The notes beneath the pieces are model-generated. The model saw only the letters and a list, made by a program, of their open reading frames with translations, was not told the origin of the DNA and searched no databases. Position numbers and translations under genes: made by a program. This document shows positions 1-7,706 of a stretch of 64,000 nucleotides of DNA, piece after piece; position 1 is the stretch's first letter; each line of letters begins with the position of its first letter. Origin of the DNA: Serratia rhizosphaerae (lineage in GTDB: Bacteria; Pseudomonadota; Gammaproteobacteria; Enterobacterales; Enterobacteriaceae); assembly GCF_009817885.1 (NCBI RefSeq), contig NZ_CP041764.1, positions 992,001 through 1,056,000 of the forward strand, given 5' to 3'.

Positions 1-182
1 CCAGCTTCTTCTGGAGCGAAGAGGAAATCAACCAGCGCATGGACAAAATCATAACCGACGCTATCGCCCACGTGTGCGATAAAGCCGAAGAAAAGAACTG
101 TTCACTGCGTACCAGCGCCTATATCGTCGCCTGCGAACGAATCCTGCTGGCCCGTAAGGACCGCGGTATTTATCCGGGCTGA
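1..182 (+). CDS. Glu/Leu/Phe/Val dehydrogenase, C-terminal fragment
   Basis: The window opens inside this reading frame and shows only the last 59 codons before a TGA. The tail contains SFFWSEEEINQRM and then LRTSAYIVACERI, the helical C-terminus typical of the short (about 420 aa) NAD(P)-glutamate dehydrogenases that interconvert glutamate and 2-oxoglutarate plus ammonia. It does not resemble the C-terminus of the E. coli GdhA type. Catalytic residues lie outside the window, so cofactor and substrate cannot be judged. A hairpin terminator follows 27 bp after the stop. Confidence 0.8.
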   Translation, partial: SFFWSEEEINQRMDKIITDAIAHVCDKAEEKNCSLRTSAYIVACERILLARKDRGIYPG

Positions 183-209
183 TCGGCAGCGCGCCGTCAG
201 ACTGCCAGC

Positions 210-233
210 AAGGGCGCGGACCGCGCCCTTTTC
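210..233 (+). terminator. Rho-independent terminator after the dehydrogenase
   Basis: The inverted repeat AAGGGCGCG / CGCGCCCTT has a 3-nt loop and is followed by TTTTC. It lies between the dehydrogenase and the convergent glutathione S-transferase gene. Confidence 0.75.
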
Positions 234-245
234 ATTGCCTGCCAG

Positions 246-842
246 TCAGCCATTATTCCTGATCACGGCTTGTTGATAGGCCTCCCGCGTCTGACAACGC
301 AGCAGATACTCCTCAAACACGGTCGGCAGAGGAATCCCGCACGTTTTTGCCCACATCAGGTTTTGGGCGACAAAGATATCGGCAATCGTGAATGTGTCCC
401 CCGTAATCCACGATGCAATAGACTGATGTTCAAGACACTTAATGGCACTCTCCGCCTCCCGCCGGGCCACTTCTTCCACCGCAGCAACCTTGAGCGCATC
501 GGGAAGTAATGCCACATGCTTCAACAAAGACCAGAGCGGCGGCTCCAGTTCGGTCAGTGCAAAGCTCATCCATTGCTCAACGCGGGCATTAGCGCGGAGT
601 TCGGCAGGATATAAACACTGCCCTGCCGTCTTGGCGCACACATACTTACAGATAGCCGCGCTTTCAAAAATGAGGAATCCCTTATCGTCCAGCACCGGCA
701 CCTTATTCTGCGGATGGGGTGAACGGATTTCCGGGGTGGCAGACAGCAGATCGACGCGTACCGTCTCATAATCCAGATGTAACTCTTCAAGCGACCACAG
801 CACGCGTAACGAGCGGCTTTTTGGGAAAGTATAAACTTTCAT
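246..842 (-). CDS. Glutathione S-transferase family protein
   Basis: 198 aa, about the usual bacterial GST length. The N-terminal thioredoxin-like half ends with the cis-proline motif VPV (residues 48-50) and the glutathione-binding Glu-Ser pair (60-61) in ESAAICKYV. The C-terminal half is all-helical with the TIADIF N-capping motif typical of GSTs. The likely role is cytosolic glutathione conjugation or peroxide reduction, but the substrate cannot be read from sequence. It converges on the dehydrogenase and lies 23 bp downstream of the LysE-type exporter on the same strand, so co-transcription is possible. Confidence 0.85.
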   Translation of the reverse strand: MKVYTFPKSRSLRVLWSLEELHLDYETVRVDLLSATPEIRSPHPQNKVPVLDDKGFLIFESAAICKYVCAKTAGQCLYPAELRANARVEQWMSFALTELEPPLWSLLKHVALLPDALKVAAVEEVARREAESAIKCLEHQSIASWITGDTFTIADIFVAQNLMWAKTCGIPLPTVFEEYLLRCQTREAYQQAVIRNNG

Positions 843-865
843 CCGTCATCCTTTTTTCCAGCGTT

Positions 866-1471
866 CTAATGATGAAGCAGGCTGCCCAGGGAGAAAAACA
901 CCAGCAGCATGCCTCCACCGATATTGATGTACTTTTTCAGCGTCAGGGGATCGGCTTTTCTGGCGGAGAACACCAGCGCATAGCTGACCGCAATCAGCCA
1001 GACGCTCATTACCGCAATATGTACCGAAGCCAGCAGCAAATAGTTGCCAAGCTCCCCGTGCCGCCCGGCAAACTGCGACACCACCGTCAGATAGAACATA
1101 ATGGCTTTTGGGTTCAGCACGTTGAGCAACCACGCGCTCTTCAACGTGACGCTCCCCCGACCGCGATTCAGCGCCAACCGCCGTGCGGAAACGCCGCTGC
1201 GGATCAGTTGAATCCCCAGCCAGAGCAGGTACAGGTTGCCGGCTATTTTCAGCACGCCGAACGCCGCCGGCGATGCCGCCAACACGGCGGTAACGCCAAG
1301 GCCAATCAGGAGTGCATGGGTGTAGATGCCCAGCGCCGTACCGAGCAGCGTTTTGAGCAATCCCTGGCGGCCGTCCGCCAGCGCGCCGTTCATCGCCAGC
1401 GTGAAACTCGCGCCGGGAGAAAGCGCGACGGGCAACAGTGCGGGGATAAAACCAGGCAGGTTAATGTCCAT
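866..1471 (-). CDS. LysE/RhtB-family amino-acid exporter
   Basis: 201 aa from the ATG giving MDINLPGFIPALLPVALSPG. The frame is open further upstream, but that extension would run into ffs and has no family counterpart. The protein is almost entirely hydrophobic with about six membrane segments and the family signature SPGASFTLAMNGALADGRQG near the N-terminus. Members export amino acids or derivatives such as lysine, threonine or homoserine lactone across the inner membrane. The substrate is unknown here. The GST gene follows immediately. Confidence 0.85.
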   Translation of the reverse strand: MDINLPGFIPALLPVALSPGASFTLAMNGALADGRQGLLKTLLGTALGIYTHALLIGLGVTAVLAASPAAFGVLKIAGNLYLLWLGIQLIRSGVSARRLALNRGRGSVTLKSAWLLNVLNPKAIMFYLTVVSQFAGRHGELGNYLLLASVHIAVMSVWLIAVSYALVFSARKADPLTLKKYINIGGGMLLVFFSLGSLLHH

Positions 1472-1614
1472 AGACGAAGAATAATAGGTAACCGCTTTCG
1501 GCTTGGCAAGCGTATGGGGAACGTTGCGGGATGTGCGTTCGCGCGCCGGGAAGAACGGGAAAACCCGCGGCACCAGGCTAAAAAATAGGGGGGAAAGCAA
1601 TCGGATGGCAGAAA

Positions 1615-1728
1615 TGGTGGAGGCCCTGCCAGCTACATCCCGGCACACACGTCACCTGCTGCGGCTGCTTCCTTCCGGACCTGACCGAGTTCACAAGTTA
1701 GTGTTGCGGGAGAACCAACAGGGCCCCC
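1615..1728 (-). ncRNA. ffs: 4.5S RNA (signal recognition particle RNA)
   Basis: The minus strand reads GGGGGCCCTGTTGGTTCTCC at its 5' end, then GGTCAGGTCCGGAAGGAAGC, the universally conserved Ffh-binding domain IV, and closes with GCCGGGATGTAGCTGGCAGG, which pairs back with the 5' end. Length about 114 nt, as in E. coli. The RNA partners Ffh to deliver nascent membrane proteins to FtsY. Its place beside the alkyltransferase-like gene matches E. coli order. End positions are estimated from terminal pairing. Confidence 0.95.
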
Positions 1729-1874
1729 ATTGACGGCTTCCATACTGCGAAGCGGTGGGCATTATCGGTGATGGCATCTGAAATAGCAAGCCGACCGGGA
1801 CCAACCGCTGTTTTCTTACCCAGCCGGCCTGTGGCACACTGCCAGTCCGACAGCAATACGGCGTATTTATCTCT

Positions 1875-2189
1875 ATGGAATCCACAGACCCGACTTTCCG
1901 CCAGCGCGTCTTTCACGTCGTCGCCGCCATTCCCTGCGGCAAGGTGATTGCCTATGGCGACGTGGCCCAGTTAGCCGGCTCACCGCGGGCGGCGCGCCAG
2001 GTTGGCGGCGTTCTGAAGAAACTGCCGGCGGGCAGCACCCTGCCCTGGCACCGGGTGATCAACCGGCACGGCAAGATCTCATTGCGCGGCGAGGATTTTC
2101 AGCGGCAGCGGCAGGCGCTGCTGGCGGAAGGCATTATGTTCGATGCCGAAGGCGCGGTGGACTTTGCCCGTTTCGGCTGGCGGCCATAA
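1875..2189 (+). CDS. ybaZ: Alkyltransferase-like protein (Atl, MGMT family)
   Basis: 104 aa, the DNA-binding domain of O6-methylguanine methyltransferase without the N-terminal domain. The active-site motif is PWHRV with Trp58 where active methyltransferases have the acceptor cysteine (PCHRV). This marks it as an Atl protein that binds O6-alkylguanine lesions and flags them for nucleotide-excision repair rather than repairing them itself. The helix-turn-helix region around residues 25-46 (YGDVAQLAGSPRAARQVGG) is intact. No strong ribosome site is visible before the ATG. Neighbours ffs and ybaY match E. coli. Confidence 0.93.
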   Translation: MESTDPTFRQRVFHVVAAIPCGKVIAYGDVAQLAGSPRAARQVGGVLKKLPAGSTLPWHRVINRHGKISLRGEDFQRQRQALLAEGIMFDAEGAVDFARFGWRP

Positions 2190-2192
2190 TAA

Positions 2193-2224
2193 CGCTGCCT
2201 TTAGCCCGTAAGCCAAAGGCAGCG
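2193..2224. terminator. Hairpin between convergent ybaZ and ybaY
   Basis: A 10-bp inverted repeat, CGCTGCCTTT / AAAGGCAGCG, with a 12-nt loop sits 4 bp after the ybaZ stop and 24 bp before the ybaY stop. Neither side has a long T run, so it may be a weak bidirectional terminator. Confidence 0.55.
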
Positions 2225-2247
2225 GAAAACACCATCGGGTAACGCCG

Positions 2248-2736
2248 TTACGGCATCGCGGTTGATGCCGCCTGTACCGGCACGTTCTGCACCGGCACCA
2301 GTTGCAGGTCGGCGCGCGTACCGTTGCGGTTGACGACTTCCTGAATCGTGTCGGTGATAAAACTCAGTTGCCCGTTAACGGTTACCGCCGCGCTCAGAAT
2401 AATACGGGCATGCGGCTGAATGTCCGCCGGGTTATAAGGCACGGCAAAGGTAAACGGCGCCTGCTGGCCTTCAGTGCGGATCACCCGCTGAGCGATCACC
2501 TTGGACGGTGCGTCCGCCAGCGAGGCATCGGACAGCGTGACCGTCAGCACAGCATGCGGCGGCAAGGCAATACGCTGGGCGATATTGACCGTCCCCGTCA
2601 CCGCAGGGCCGGTCACCTGCATTTGTTGTGCGGTCGCCGGGCTTCCTGCTGCCGATGTCGGGGCATCTGCGCCATTCTGGGCACAGCCGGCCAGCGTCAC
2701 GGCGGCGGCCCCAGCAAGGATTTGCCAGAATTTCAT
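2248..2736 (-). CDS. ybaY: YbaY-family outer-membrane lipoprotein
   Basis: 162 aa. A short signal sequence ends in the lipobox LAGC with the lipidated cysteine at residue 18, followed by a low-complexity Ala/Thr/Ser linker and one YbaY (lipoprotein-related, type III secretion-associated) domain from about residue 42 to 150 containing GTVNIAQRIALPPHAVLTVTL. Asn19 after the cysteine does not fit the inner-membrane retention rule, so outer-membrane sorting is inferred. Cellular role is not established. It is divergent from tesB as in E. coli. Confidence 0.9.
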   Translation of the reverse strand: MKFWQILAGAAAVTLAGCAQNGADAPTSAAGSPATAQQMQVTGPAVTGTVNIAQRIALPPHAVLTVTLSDASLADAPSKVIAQRVIRTEGQQAPFTFAVPYNPADIQPHARIILSAAVTVNGQLSFITDTIQEVVNRNGTRADLQLVPVQNVPVQAASTAMP

Positions 2737-3056
2737 CGAGCGGTCTCCTTCTTTATTATCAACAAATTGGCGGCTTACGCCGTCTTACCCCTTAAACCTA
2801 GCACAAAACTCTGAGACATTCCCATCCGCCTGCCGATTAATCAGCCAGCGGGCGTCCGCATGTTTCATACCGTAACCGTTTGACCATCGCTGCAACGCGC
2901 CGCCAGAAAGCCATCCGTCAGCGACTACCGGTAATCACTTTGCGCCCCGTTGTGTGAGGTTCATACTATGGCAACAGTAGTCGGATTTAGCCGGTTGACG
3001 GCTTACCGTGATCTTCCGCACACTACACAAAACAATTATTAGAAGGATGACCTTTT
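2737..3056. other. Divergent ybaY-tesB intergenic region
   Basis: About 320 bp with no convincing coding frame. It must hold the promoters of both genes. An AGAAGGATGACC ribosome site precedes tesB. I see no operator or RNA motif that I can name. Confidence 0.5.
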
Positions 3057-3920
3057 ATGAGCCAGGCATTGCAAAACCTTCTTGAGCTGCTCAAGTTGGA
3101 AAAAATCGAAGAGGGCCTGTTCCGCGGGCAAAGCGAGGATCTGGGCTTACGCCAGGTGTTCGGCGGCCAGGTGGTCGGCCAGGCGCTCTATGCAGCCAAA
3201 GATACGGTACCGGCCGAGCGCAGCGTGCACTCGTTCCACAGCTACTTCCTGCGCCCGGGCGACAGCAGCAAAGCTATCGTCTACGACGTCGAAACGCTGC
3301 GCGATGGCAACAGTTTCAGCGCCCGCCGGGTCAGCGCCGTTCAGAACGGCAAACCCATTTTCTATATGACGGCCTCGTTCCAAAGCCCGGAAAGCGGCTT
3401 CGAACACCAGAACACCATGCCTGACGTGCCGCAGCCGGAAGGCCTGATGTCCGAATCAGAAATCGCGCAGCAGCTGGCGCATATGCTGCCGGAAAAGGTG
3501 CGCGATAAGTTTACCAGCCAGAAACCGCTGGAAGTGCGCCCGGTAAAATTCCATAACCCGCTGCAGGGCAAGGTGGACGAGCCGTACCGCTACGTCTGGC
3601 TGCGCGCGAACGGCGCCATGCCGGATGATGCGCGTATTCACCAGTATCTGCTGGGCTATGCCTCCGATCTGAACTTCCTGCCGACGGCGCTGCAGCCGCA
3701 CGGCGTCGGCTTCCTGGAGCCGGGGATGCAGGTAGCGACCATCGACCACTCCATGTGGTTCCACCGACCGTTCCGCATGGATGACTGGCTGCTCTACGCG
3801 GTGGAAAGCACCTCGGCATCCAGCGCACGCGGTTTTGTTCGCGGGCAGTTCTATACCCGCGACGGCGTGCTGGTCGCCAGCACGGTGCAGGAAGGGGTGA
3901 TGCGCCGCCATACGGCATAA
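3057..3920 (+). CDS. tesB: Acyl-CoA thioesterase II
   Basis: 287 aa, close to the 286 aa E. coli enzyme. It folds as a double hot-dog: N-terminal domain to about residue 115 and C-terminal domain from about 160. The catalytic triad of the E. coli enzyme is present at the same numbers: Asp204 (YASDLNFL), Thr228 (ATID) and Gln278 (VQEG). It hydrolyses a broad range of acyl-CoA thioesters to free acid and CoA in the cytosol. It is monocistronic and ends at a bidirectional terminator shared with amtB. Confidence 0.97.
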   Translation: MSQALQNLLELLKLEKIEEGLFRGQSEDLGLRQVFGGQVVGQALYAAKDTVPAERSVHSFHSYFLRPGDSSKAIVYDVETLRDGNSFSARRVSAVQNGKPIFYMTASFQSPESGFEHQNTMPDVPQPEGLMSESEIAQQLAHMLPEKVRDKFTSQKPLEVRPVKFHNPLQGKVDEPYRYVWLRANGAMPDDARIHQYLLGYASDLNFLPTALQPHGVGFLEPGMQVATIDHSMWFHRPFRMDDWLLYAVESTSASSARGFVRGQFYTRDGVLVASTVQEGVMRRHTA

Positions 3921-3934
3921 CGCCGGCCAAGAAA

Positions 3935-3958
3935 AAAGGCGATGTTGCCATCGCCTTT
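3935..3958. terminator. Bidirectional terminator between tesB and amtB
   Basis: The perfect 10-bp stem AAAGGCGATG / CATCGCCTTT has loop TTGC. A-rich sequence on the left supplies the T run for the leftward amtB transcript, and TTTG follows on the tesB side. Confidence 0.85.
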
Positions 3959-3986
3959 GTTGCTTCATCATTATTTTATTATCGAT

Positions 3987-5273
3987 TTACTGGTTGTAGG
4001 CGCTTTCGCCGTGGCTGTTGATATCCAGCCCTTCGCGCTCCTGCTCTTCCGGCACGCGCAGCCCCACCAGCACGCCGGCAATCTTGAAGGCGATAAACGC
4101 GGCAACGCTGGACCAGATCAGCGTAATGATCACGCTGAGCAGCTGGATCCACACCTGATGCCCCATGGTGACGCCTTCCGCATAGCCGGTGCCTCCCAGT
4201 GAAGAGGCGGTGAATACCCCGGTCAGCAGACAGCCGACGATGCCGCACACGCCGTGTACGCCAAAGACGTCACAGGTATCATCCACATTCAGCCATTTCT
4301 TCAGCGTCACCACGCCCCACAGGCCGGCGGCCCCGCCGACCAGGCCGATAATCAGCGCGCCGCCAACGCCGACGGTGCCCGCCGCCGGCGTAACGGCAAC
4401 CAGCCCGGCGATACAACCGGAACAGGCGCCCAGCAGCGACGGTTTGCCGCGCACCAGCCATTCGGCAAACACCCAGGAAAGGATGGCGCCGGCGGTGGCG
4501 ACCACCGTGTTCAGGAAGGCTAATGCCGCAACGCCATTGGCCTCGCCGGCGGAACCGGCGTTAAAGCCGAACCAGCCGATATACAGAATCGAAGTGCCGG
4601 TAAAAACCATCGGCAGGTTGTGCGGTTTGAACGCCTCTTTGCCGAAGCCCGCGCGTTTGCCCAACAGGTAAGCGCCAATCAGGCCGGCGCTGGCGGCGTT
4701 GATATGCACCACCGTGCCGCCGGCAAAATCCAGCGCGCCATCGGCCGCCAGGAAACCGCCGCCCCATACCATATGGGCAATCGGCAGGTAGGAGATGGTG
4801 AACCAGATCGCCGCGAAGATAATCACCGCGGAAAAGCGGATACGCTCGGCAAACCCGCCCACCACCAGCGCCACGGTAATGCAGGCAAAGGAGCATTGGA
4901 ATGCCACGTGCACCAGTTGGCTATAAGAGCCGGTAATGCTGTCAATGCCGATGCCTTTCAACATTGCGGTGTCGAAACCGCCGTAAAACGCATTGCCCTC
5001 GCTGAAGGCCAGGCTGTAGCCATACAGCACCCACAGCACGCACACCAGCGCAAAGGTCACCATCACCTGAGTGAGCATCGACAGCACATTCTTGCCGCGC
5101 AGCAAGCCGCCATAGAATAATGCGATACCTGGTAGAGTCATAAACAGCACCAGTGCGGTGCAAATCATCATAAAGGCGTTATCGGCCTTATCGATGGCCG
5201 CCGGAGCAGCCTGAGCCAGAGAAGGCGCCAGGGCTGCCGCACTCAGGCCCAACATGGATAAACGTTTTTTCAT
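3987..5273 (-). CDS. amtB: Ammonium transporter AmtB
   Basis: 428 aa. The N-terminus is a cleaved signal peptide (MKKRLSMLGLSAAALAPSLAQA) typical of enterobacterial AmtB, followed by 11 membrane helices of the Amt/Rh fold. The pore elements are visible: the first gating Phe region in HVAFQCSFACITVALVVGG, the first pore histidine in GTVVHINAASAGL and the second in FGVHGVCGIVG. It is a trimeric inner-membrane channel that conducts ammonium and is blocked by deuridylylated GlnK. It is the second gene of glnK-amtB, 37 bp after glnK. Confidence 0.98.
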   Translation of the reverse strand: MKKRLSMLGLSAAALAPSLAQAAPAAIDKADNAFMMICTALVLFMTLPGIALFYGGLLRGKNVLSMLTQVMVTFALVCVLWVLYGYSLAFSEGNAFYGGFDTAMLKGIGIDSITGSYSQLVHVAFQCSFACITVALVVGGFAERIRFSAVIIFAAIWFTISYLPIAHMVWGGGFLAADGALDFAGGTVVHINAASAGLIGAYLLGKRAGFGKEAFKPHNLPMVFTGTSILYIGWFGFNAGSAGEANGVAALAFLNTVVATAGAILSWVFAEWLVRGKPSLLGACSGCIAGLVAVTPAAGTVGVGGALIIGLVGGAAGLWGVVTLKKWLNVDDTCDVFGVHGVCGIVGCLLTGVFTASSLGGTGYAEGVTMGHQVWIQLLSVIITLIWSSVAAFIAFKIAGVLVGLRVPEEQEREGLDINSHGESAYNQ

Positions 5274-5310
5274 TATTGTCTGATCCCCATTTCAGTCGCT
5301 GAGTCGGTAT

Positions 5311-5649
5311 TTACAGCGCGGCTTCATCGGTTTCGCCGGTACGTATGCGAATCACGCGCTGCAGTTCGGCCACAAAAATCTTGCCGTCGCCAATTTTGCC
5401 GGTGTAGGCGGCTTTGCTAATCACATCAACCACTTCGTCTAATTGATCGTCGGCAATGGCAATATCGATTTTGACTTTGGGTAAAAAGTTGACGCTGTAT
5501 TCGGCGCCGCGGTACAGCTCGGCGTGCCCCTTCTGACGGCCAAACCCTTTTACTTCAGTGACGGTCAGCCCCTGAATGCCGACTGAGGATAGGGCTTCAC
5601 GCACGTCCTCCAACTTGAATGGTTTGATCACCACGGTAACCAGCTTCAT
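5311..5649 (-). CDS. glnK: Nitrogen regulatory PII protein GlnK
   Basis: 112 aa from MKLVTVVIKPFK, preceded by a GGAGGGG ribosome site. An in-frame upstream start would add only five residues without homology. Tyr51 of the T-loop (ELYRGAEYSVNFLP) is the uridylylation site, and the B-loop GDGKIFV binds ATP or 2-oxoglutarate. It senses nitrogen and carbon status and plugs AmtB when nitrogen is replete. A sigma-54 promoter with NtrC sites lies upstream, so the operon should be induced by nitrogen limitation. Confidence 0.98.
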   Translation of the reverse strand: MKLVTVVIKPFKLEDVREALSSVGIQGLTVTEVKGFGRQKGHAELYRGAEYSVNFLPKVKIDIAIADDQLDEVVDVISKAAYTGKIGDGKIFVAELQRVIRIRTGETDEAAL

Positions 5650-5701
5650 ATTGCCCCTCCACAATTAAACCCAAACTCACCCCTGGTATAAGTCTGAATA
5701 A

Positions 5702-5717
5702 AGCAAAGGCTGTGCCA
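5702..5717 (-). promoter_or_regulatory. Sigma-54 promoter of glnK-amtB
   Basis: The minus strand reads TGGCACAGCCTTTGCT, matching the RpoN consensus TGGCAC-N5-TTGCW exactly, with the diagnostic GG and GC dinucleotides 10 nt apart. The predicted start is near 5691, leaving about a 42-nt leader before the glnK ATG. Confidence 0.92.
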
Positions 5718-5812
5718 TAAATTGTTTTAGGAGAAAACTCAGCGGATTATCCGTCTGCCGACGGCGGGAGCCTGCAGAAGCGGGCGGGGAAGAGATTGCT
5801 GGTTGTTTTTTG

Positions 5813-5829
5813 TGCACCACGATGGTGCG
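5813..5829. promoter_or_regulatory. NtrC (GlnG) binding site, strong
   Basis: TGCACCACGATGGTGCG is a near-perfect palindrome matching the NtrC enhancer consensus GCACCA-N3-TGGTGC. It lies about 130 bp upstream of the predicted sigma-54 start, the usual distance for an NtrC enhancer. Confidence 0.88.
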
Positions 5830-5873
5830 CGTCGTGTCATTGCAGTGCAAAGCAAGAAATTTACCGGCCAACG

Positions 5874-5890
5874 TGCCTGATTATGGTGCG
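5874..5890. promoter_or_regulatory. NtrC binding site, second and weaker
   Basis: TGCCTGATTATGGTGCG keeps one full half-site (TGGTGC) and part of the other. Its centre is about 61 bp, or nearly six helical turns, from the strong site, which suits cooperative NtrC binding. It overlaps the hairpin downstream of mdlB. Confidence 0.6.
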
Positions 5891-5917
5891 TTCTCCCGGC
5901 CGCAGCCGGGAGAACGC
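5888..5917. terminator. Hairpin downstream of mdlB
   Basis: A strong inverted repeat, GCGTTCTCCCGGC / GCCGGGAGAACGC, with a 4-nt loop lies 11 bp past the mdlB stop. There is no T run on the minus strand, so it may act in 3' end protection or weak termination. Confidence 0.45.
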
Positions 5918-5927
5918 CGTGATGGGT

Positions 5928-7706
5928 TTAGGCCGGTTGGCTGTCTTCGCGGGTCGCTGCCGCCAGCTCTTCGCCCGCCAGCTGCAACTGATACATCTGG
6001 TAATAACGCCCCCGCTGCGCCAGCAGCTGCTGATGGTTGCCCTGCTCCACCGCGTGGCCGCGATGCAGCACTAAAATGGCGTCGGCATCAACGATGGTCG
6101 ATAAACGGTGGGCAATCACCACCAGCGTGGTGTGTTCGCGAATCGCCCGTAATGCCCGCTGAATCGCCTGTTCAGTGCCGGAATCAATATTGGCGGTCGC
6201 TTCATCCAGGATCAGAATCTGCGGCGCCTGCACCAGTACGCGCGCCATCGCCAGCAACTGCTTCTGGCCGACCGACAGATTATTGCCCTGTTCGCCCAGC
6301 CGGGTGTGAATGCCCTGCGGCAAGCCGCGCACCAGCTCCGCCAGCTGCACCGTCTCCAGCGCCTGCCACACCGCCTCTTCGCTGATATTCCGCCCCAGCG
6401 TCACGTTCGTCAGCACCGACTCGGCGATCACCACCGGATCCTGCTGCACCATGGCGATCCCCTGGCGCAGCGTACGGTGCGACAGGTTTGACAGCGGCCG
6501 GCCATCCAGACGAATTTCGCCTTCGCTCACCGGGTAGTAGCCCATCAACAGGTTAGCCAGGGTGCTCTTGCCGCTGCCGGTATGGCCGACCAGCGCCACA
6601 AAACCGCGCGACGGCACGTTGAGCTGAATATGTTGCAGTACCTTCTTGTCAGAACGGTAAGCAAAACTCAGGTTGTCGATATCGATACGGCCGCTCTGCA
6701 GCGGGCGCTCATCGGCGCCATACTGCTGCTGACTGCGATCCATCAGTTCGAAAATACGCTCGCCGGCCACCACCGCCTGCTGCAAAATCGACTGTTGCGA
6801 GGTCAGCTCAATCAGCGGCTCATTCAGCCGTCCCAGATAGTTGATAAAGGCGTACAACACCCCGACGCCGATAGAGCCCTCGGCGCTAAAGCCAAACAGC
6901 ATCAGCAGGCCGCACAGCACCAGGGCAGAGAACAGGCTCAGCAGCGGCCGCAGCAAAAAACCATCCAGCCGCAGCGTCTGCATACGGGCGGTATAGTGCG
7001 ACCAGCTGGCGTTGCTCATCCGCTCGCCAAAACGCACCTGCTGGCGGAACTGCTGGATCACCCCCATACCGTTGATCACTTCGTTAAAGCCGTCGTTGAT
7101 ATCCGCCAGATAGCTGCGCACCCGCCGTACGATCGGCGTGCTGTAATACTGATAAATCGCCATCACCAGCAATACCGCCGGGAAGATGCAGATCGCCACC
7201 AGCGCCATGCGCCAGTCGAGGCTGAACATCGCCACCAGCATGGCGCCGATCAGCGCCGCGCTTTTCAGCACGGTGGACACCACCATCACATACAGATCTT
7301 TGATCACCTCGGTGTCATTGGTGACGCGGGAGATCAGCTGGCCGACCGGCTGGGTATCGAACGCGCTGAGCGGCTGGCGCAGCGCGGCATCCATCACATC
7401 GGTGCGCAGACGCTGCACCACGCCGACCGCCGCCCGGTTAAACAGTATCGCCTGAAAATAGTGCAGCGCCGCCGCCAGCATCTCCAGCAGGATGTAAGCG
7501 CCCGCCAACCCGCAGATAATCATCAGCGGCAGCTGCCCTTTGGCGACATAGTTGTCAATAAAATAGCTGATGAGGATCGGGCCGGCCACTTCCGCCGCCG
7601 CCGCCACCCACAGCATCAGCACCGCCAGTCCCAGCGGTTTACGATACGGTGAGCCATAAGCCAGCAGCCGCTTCAGCGTCGGCCACAGCTTCTGAACTTT
7701 ATTCAT
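5928..7706 (-). CDS. mdlB: ABC half-transporter MdlB (SmdB), multidrug type
   Basis: 592 aa with a six-helix exporter membrane domain (about 1-310) fused to an ATPase domain. Walker A is GHTGSGKST, the signature is LSVGQ rather than LSGGQ, and Walker B is ILILDEATANIDSG. The V in the signature is, from memory, also present in E. coli MdlB and is not damage. It forms a heterodimer with MdlA in the inner membrane. The physiological substrate is unsettled. Its start overlaps the mdlA stop by 8 nt, indicating translational coupling. Confidence 0.96.
   Translation of the reverse strand: MNKVQKLWPTLKRLLAYGSPYRKPLGLAVLMLWVAAAAEVAGPILISYFIDNYVAKGQLPLMIICGLAGAYILLEMLAAALHYFQAILFNRAAVGVVQRLRTDVMDAALRQPLSAFDTQPVGQLISRVTNDTEVIKDLYVMVVSTVLKSAALIGAMLVAMFSLDWRMALVAICIFPAVLLVMAIYQYYSTPIVRRVRSYLADINDGFNEVINGMGVIQQFRQQVRFGERMSNASWSHYTARMQTLRLDGFLLRPLLSLFSALVLCGLLMLFGFSAEGSIGVGVLYAFINYLGRLNEPLIELTSQQSILQQAVVAGERIFELMDRSQQQYGADERPLQSGRIDIDNLSFAYRSDKKVLQHIQLNVPSRGFVALVGHTGSGKSTLANLLMGYYPVSEGEIRLDGRPLSNLSHRTLRQGIAMVQQDPVVIAESVLTNVTLGRNISEEAVWQALETVQLAELVRGLPQGIHTRLGEQGNNLSVGQKQLLAMARVLVQAPQILILDEATANIDSGTEQAIQRALRAIREHTTLVVIAHRLSTIVDADAILVLHRGHAVEQGNHQQLLAQRGRYYQMYQLQLAGEELAAATREDSQPA

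Noticed and set aside
719..1588. 289-codon open frame antisense to the LysE-type exporter
   Set aside because: Low-complexity Gln/Arg/His composition typical of antisense to a hydrophobic gene. It begins inside the GST gene.
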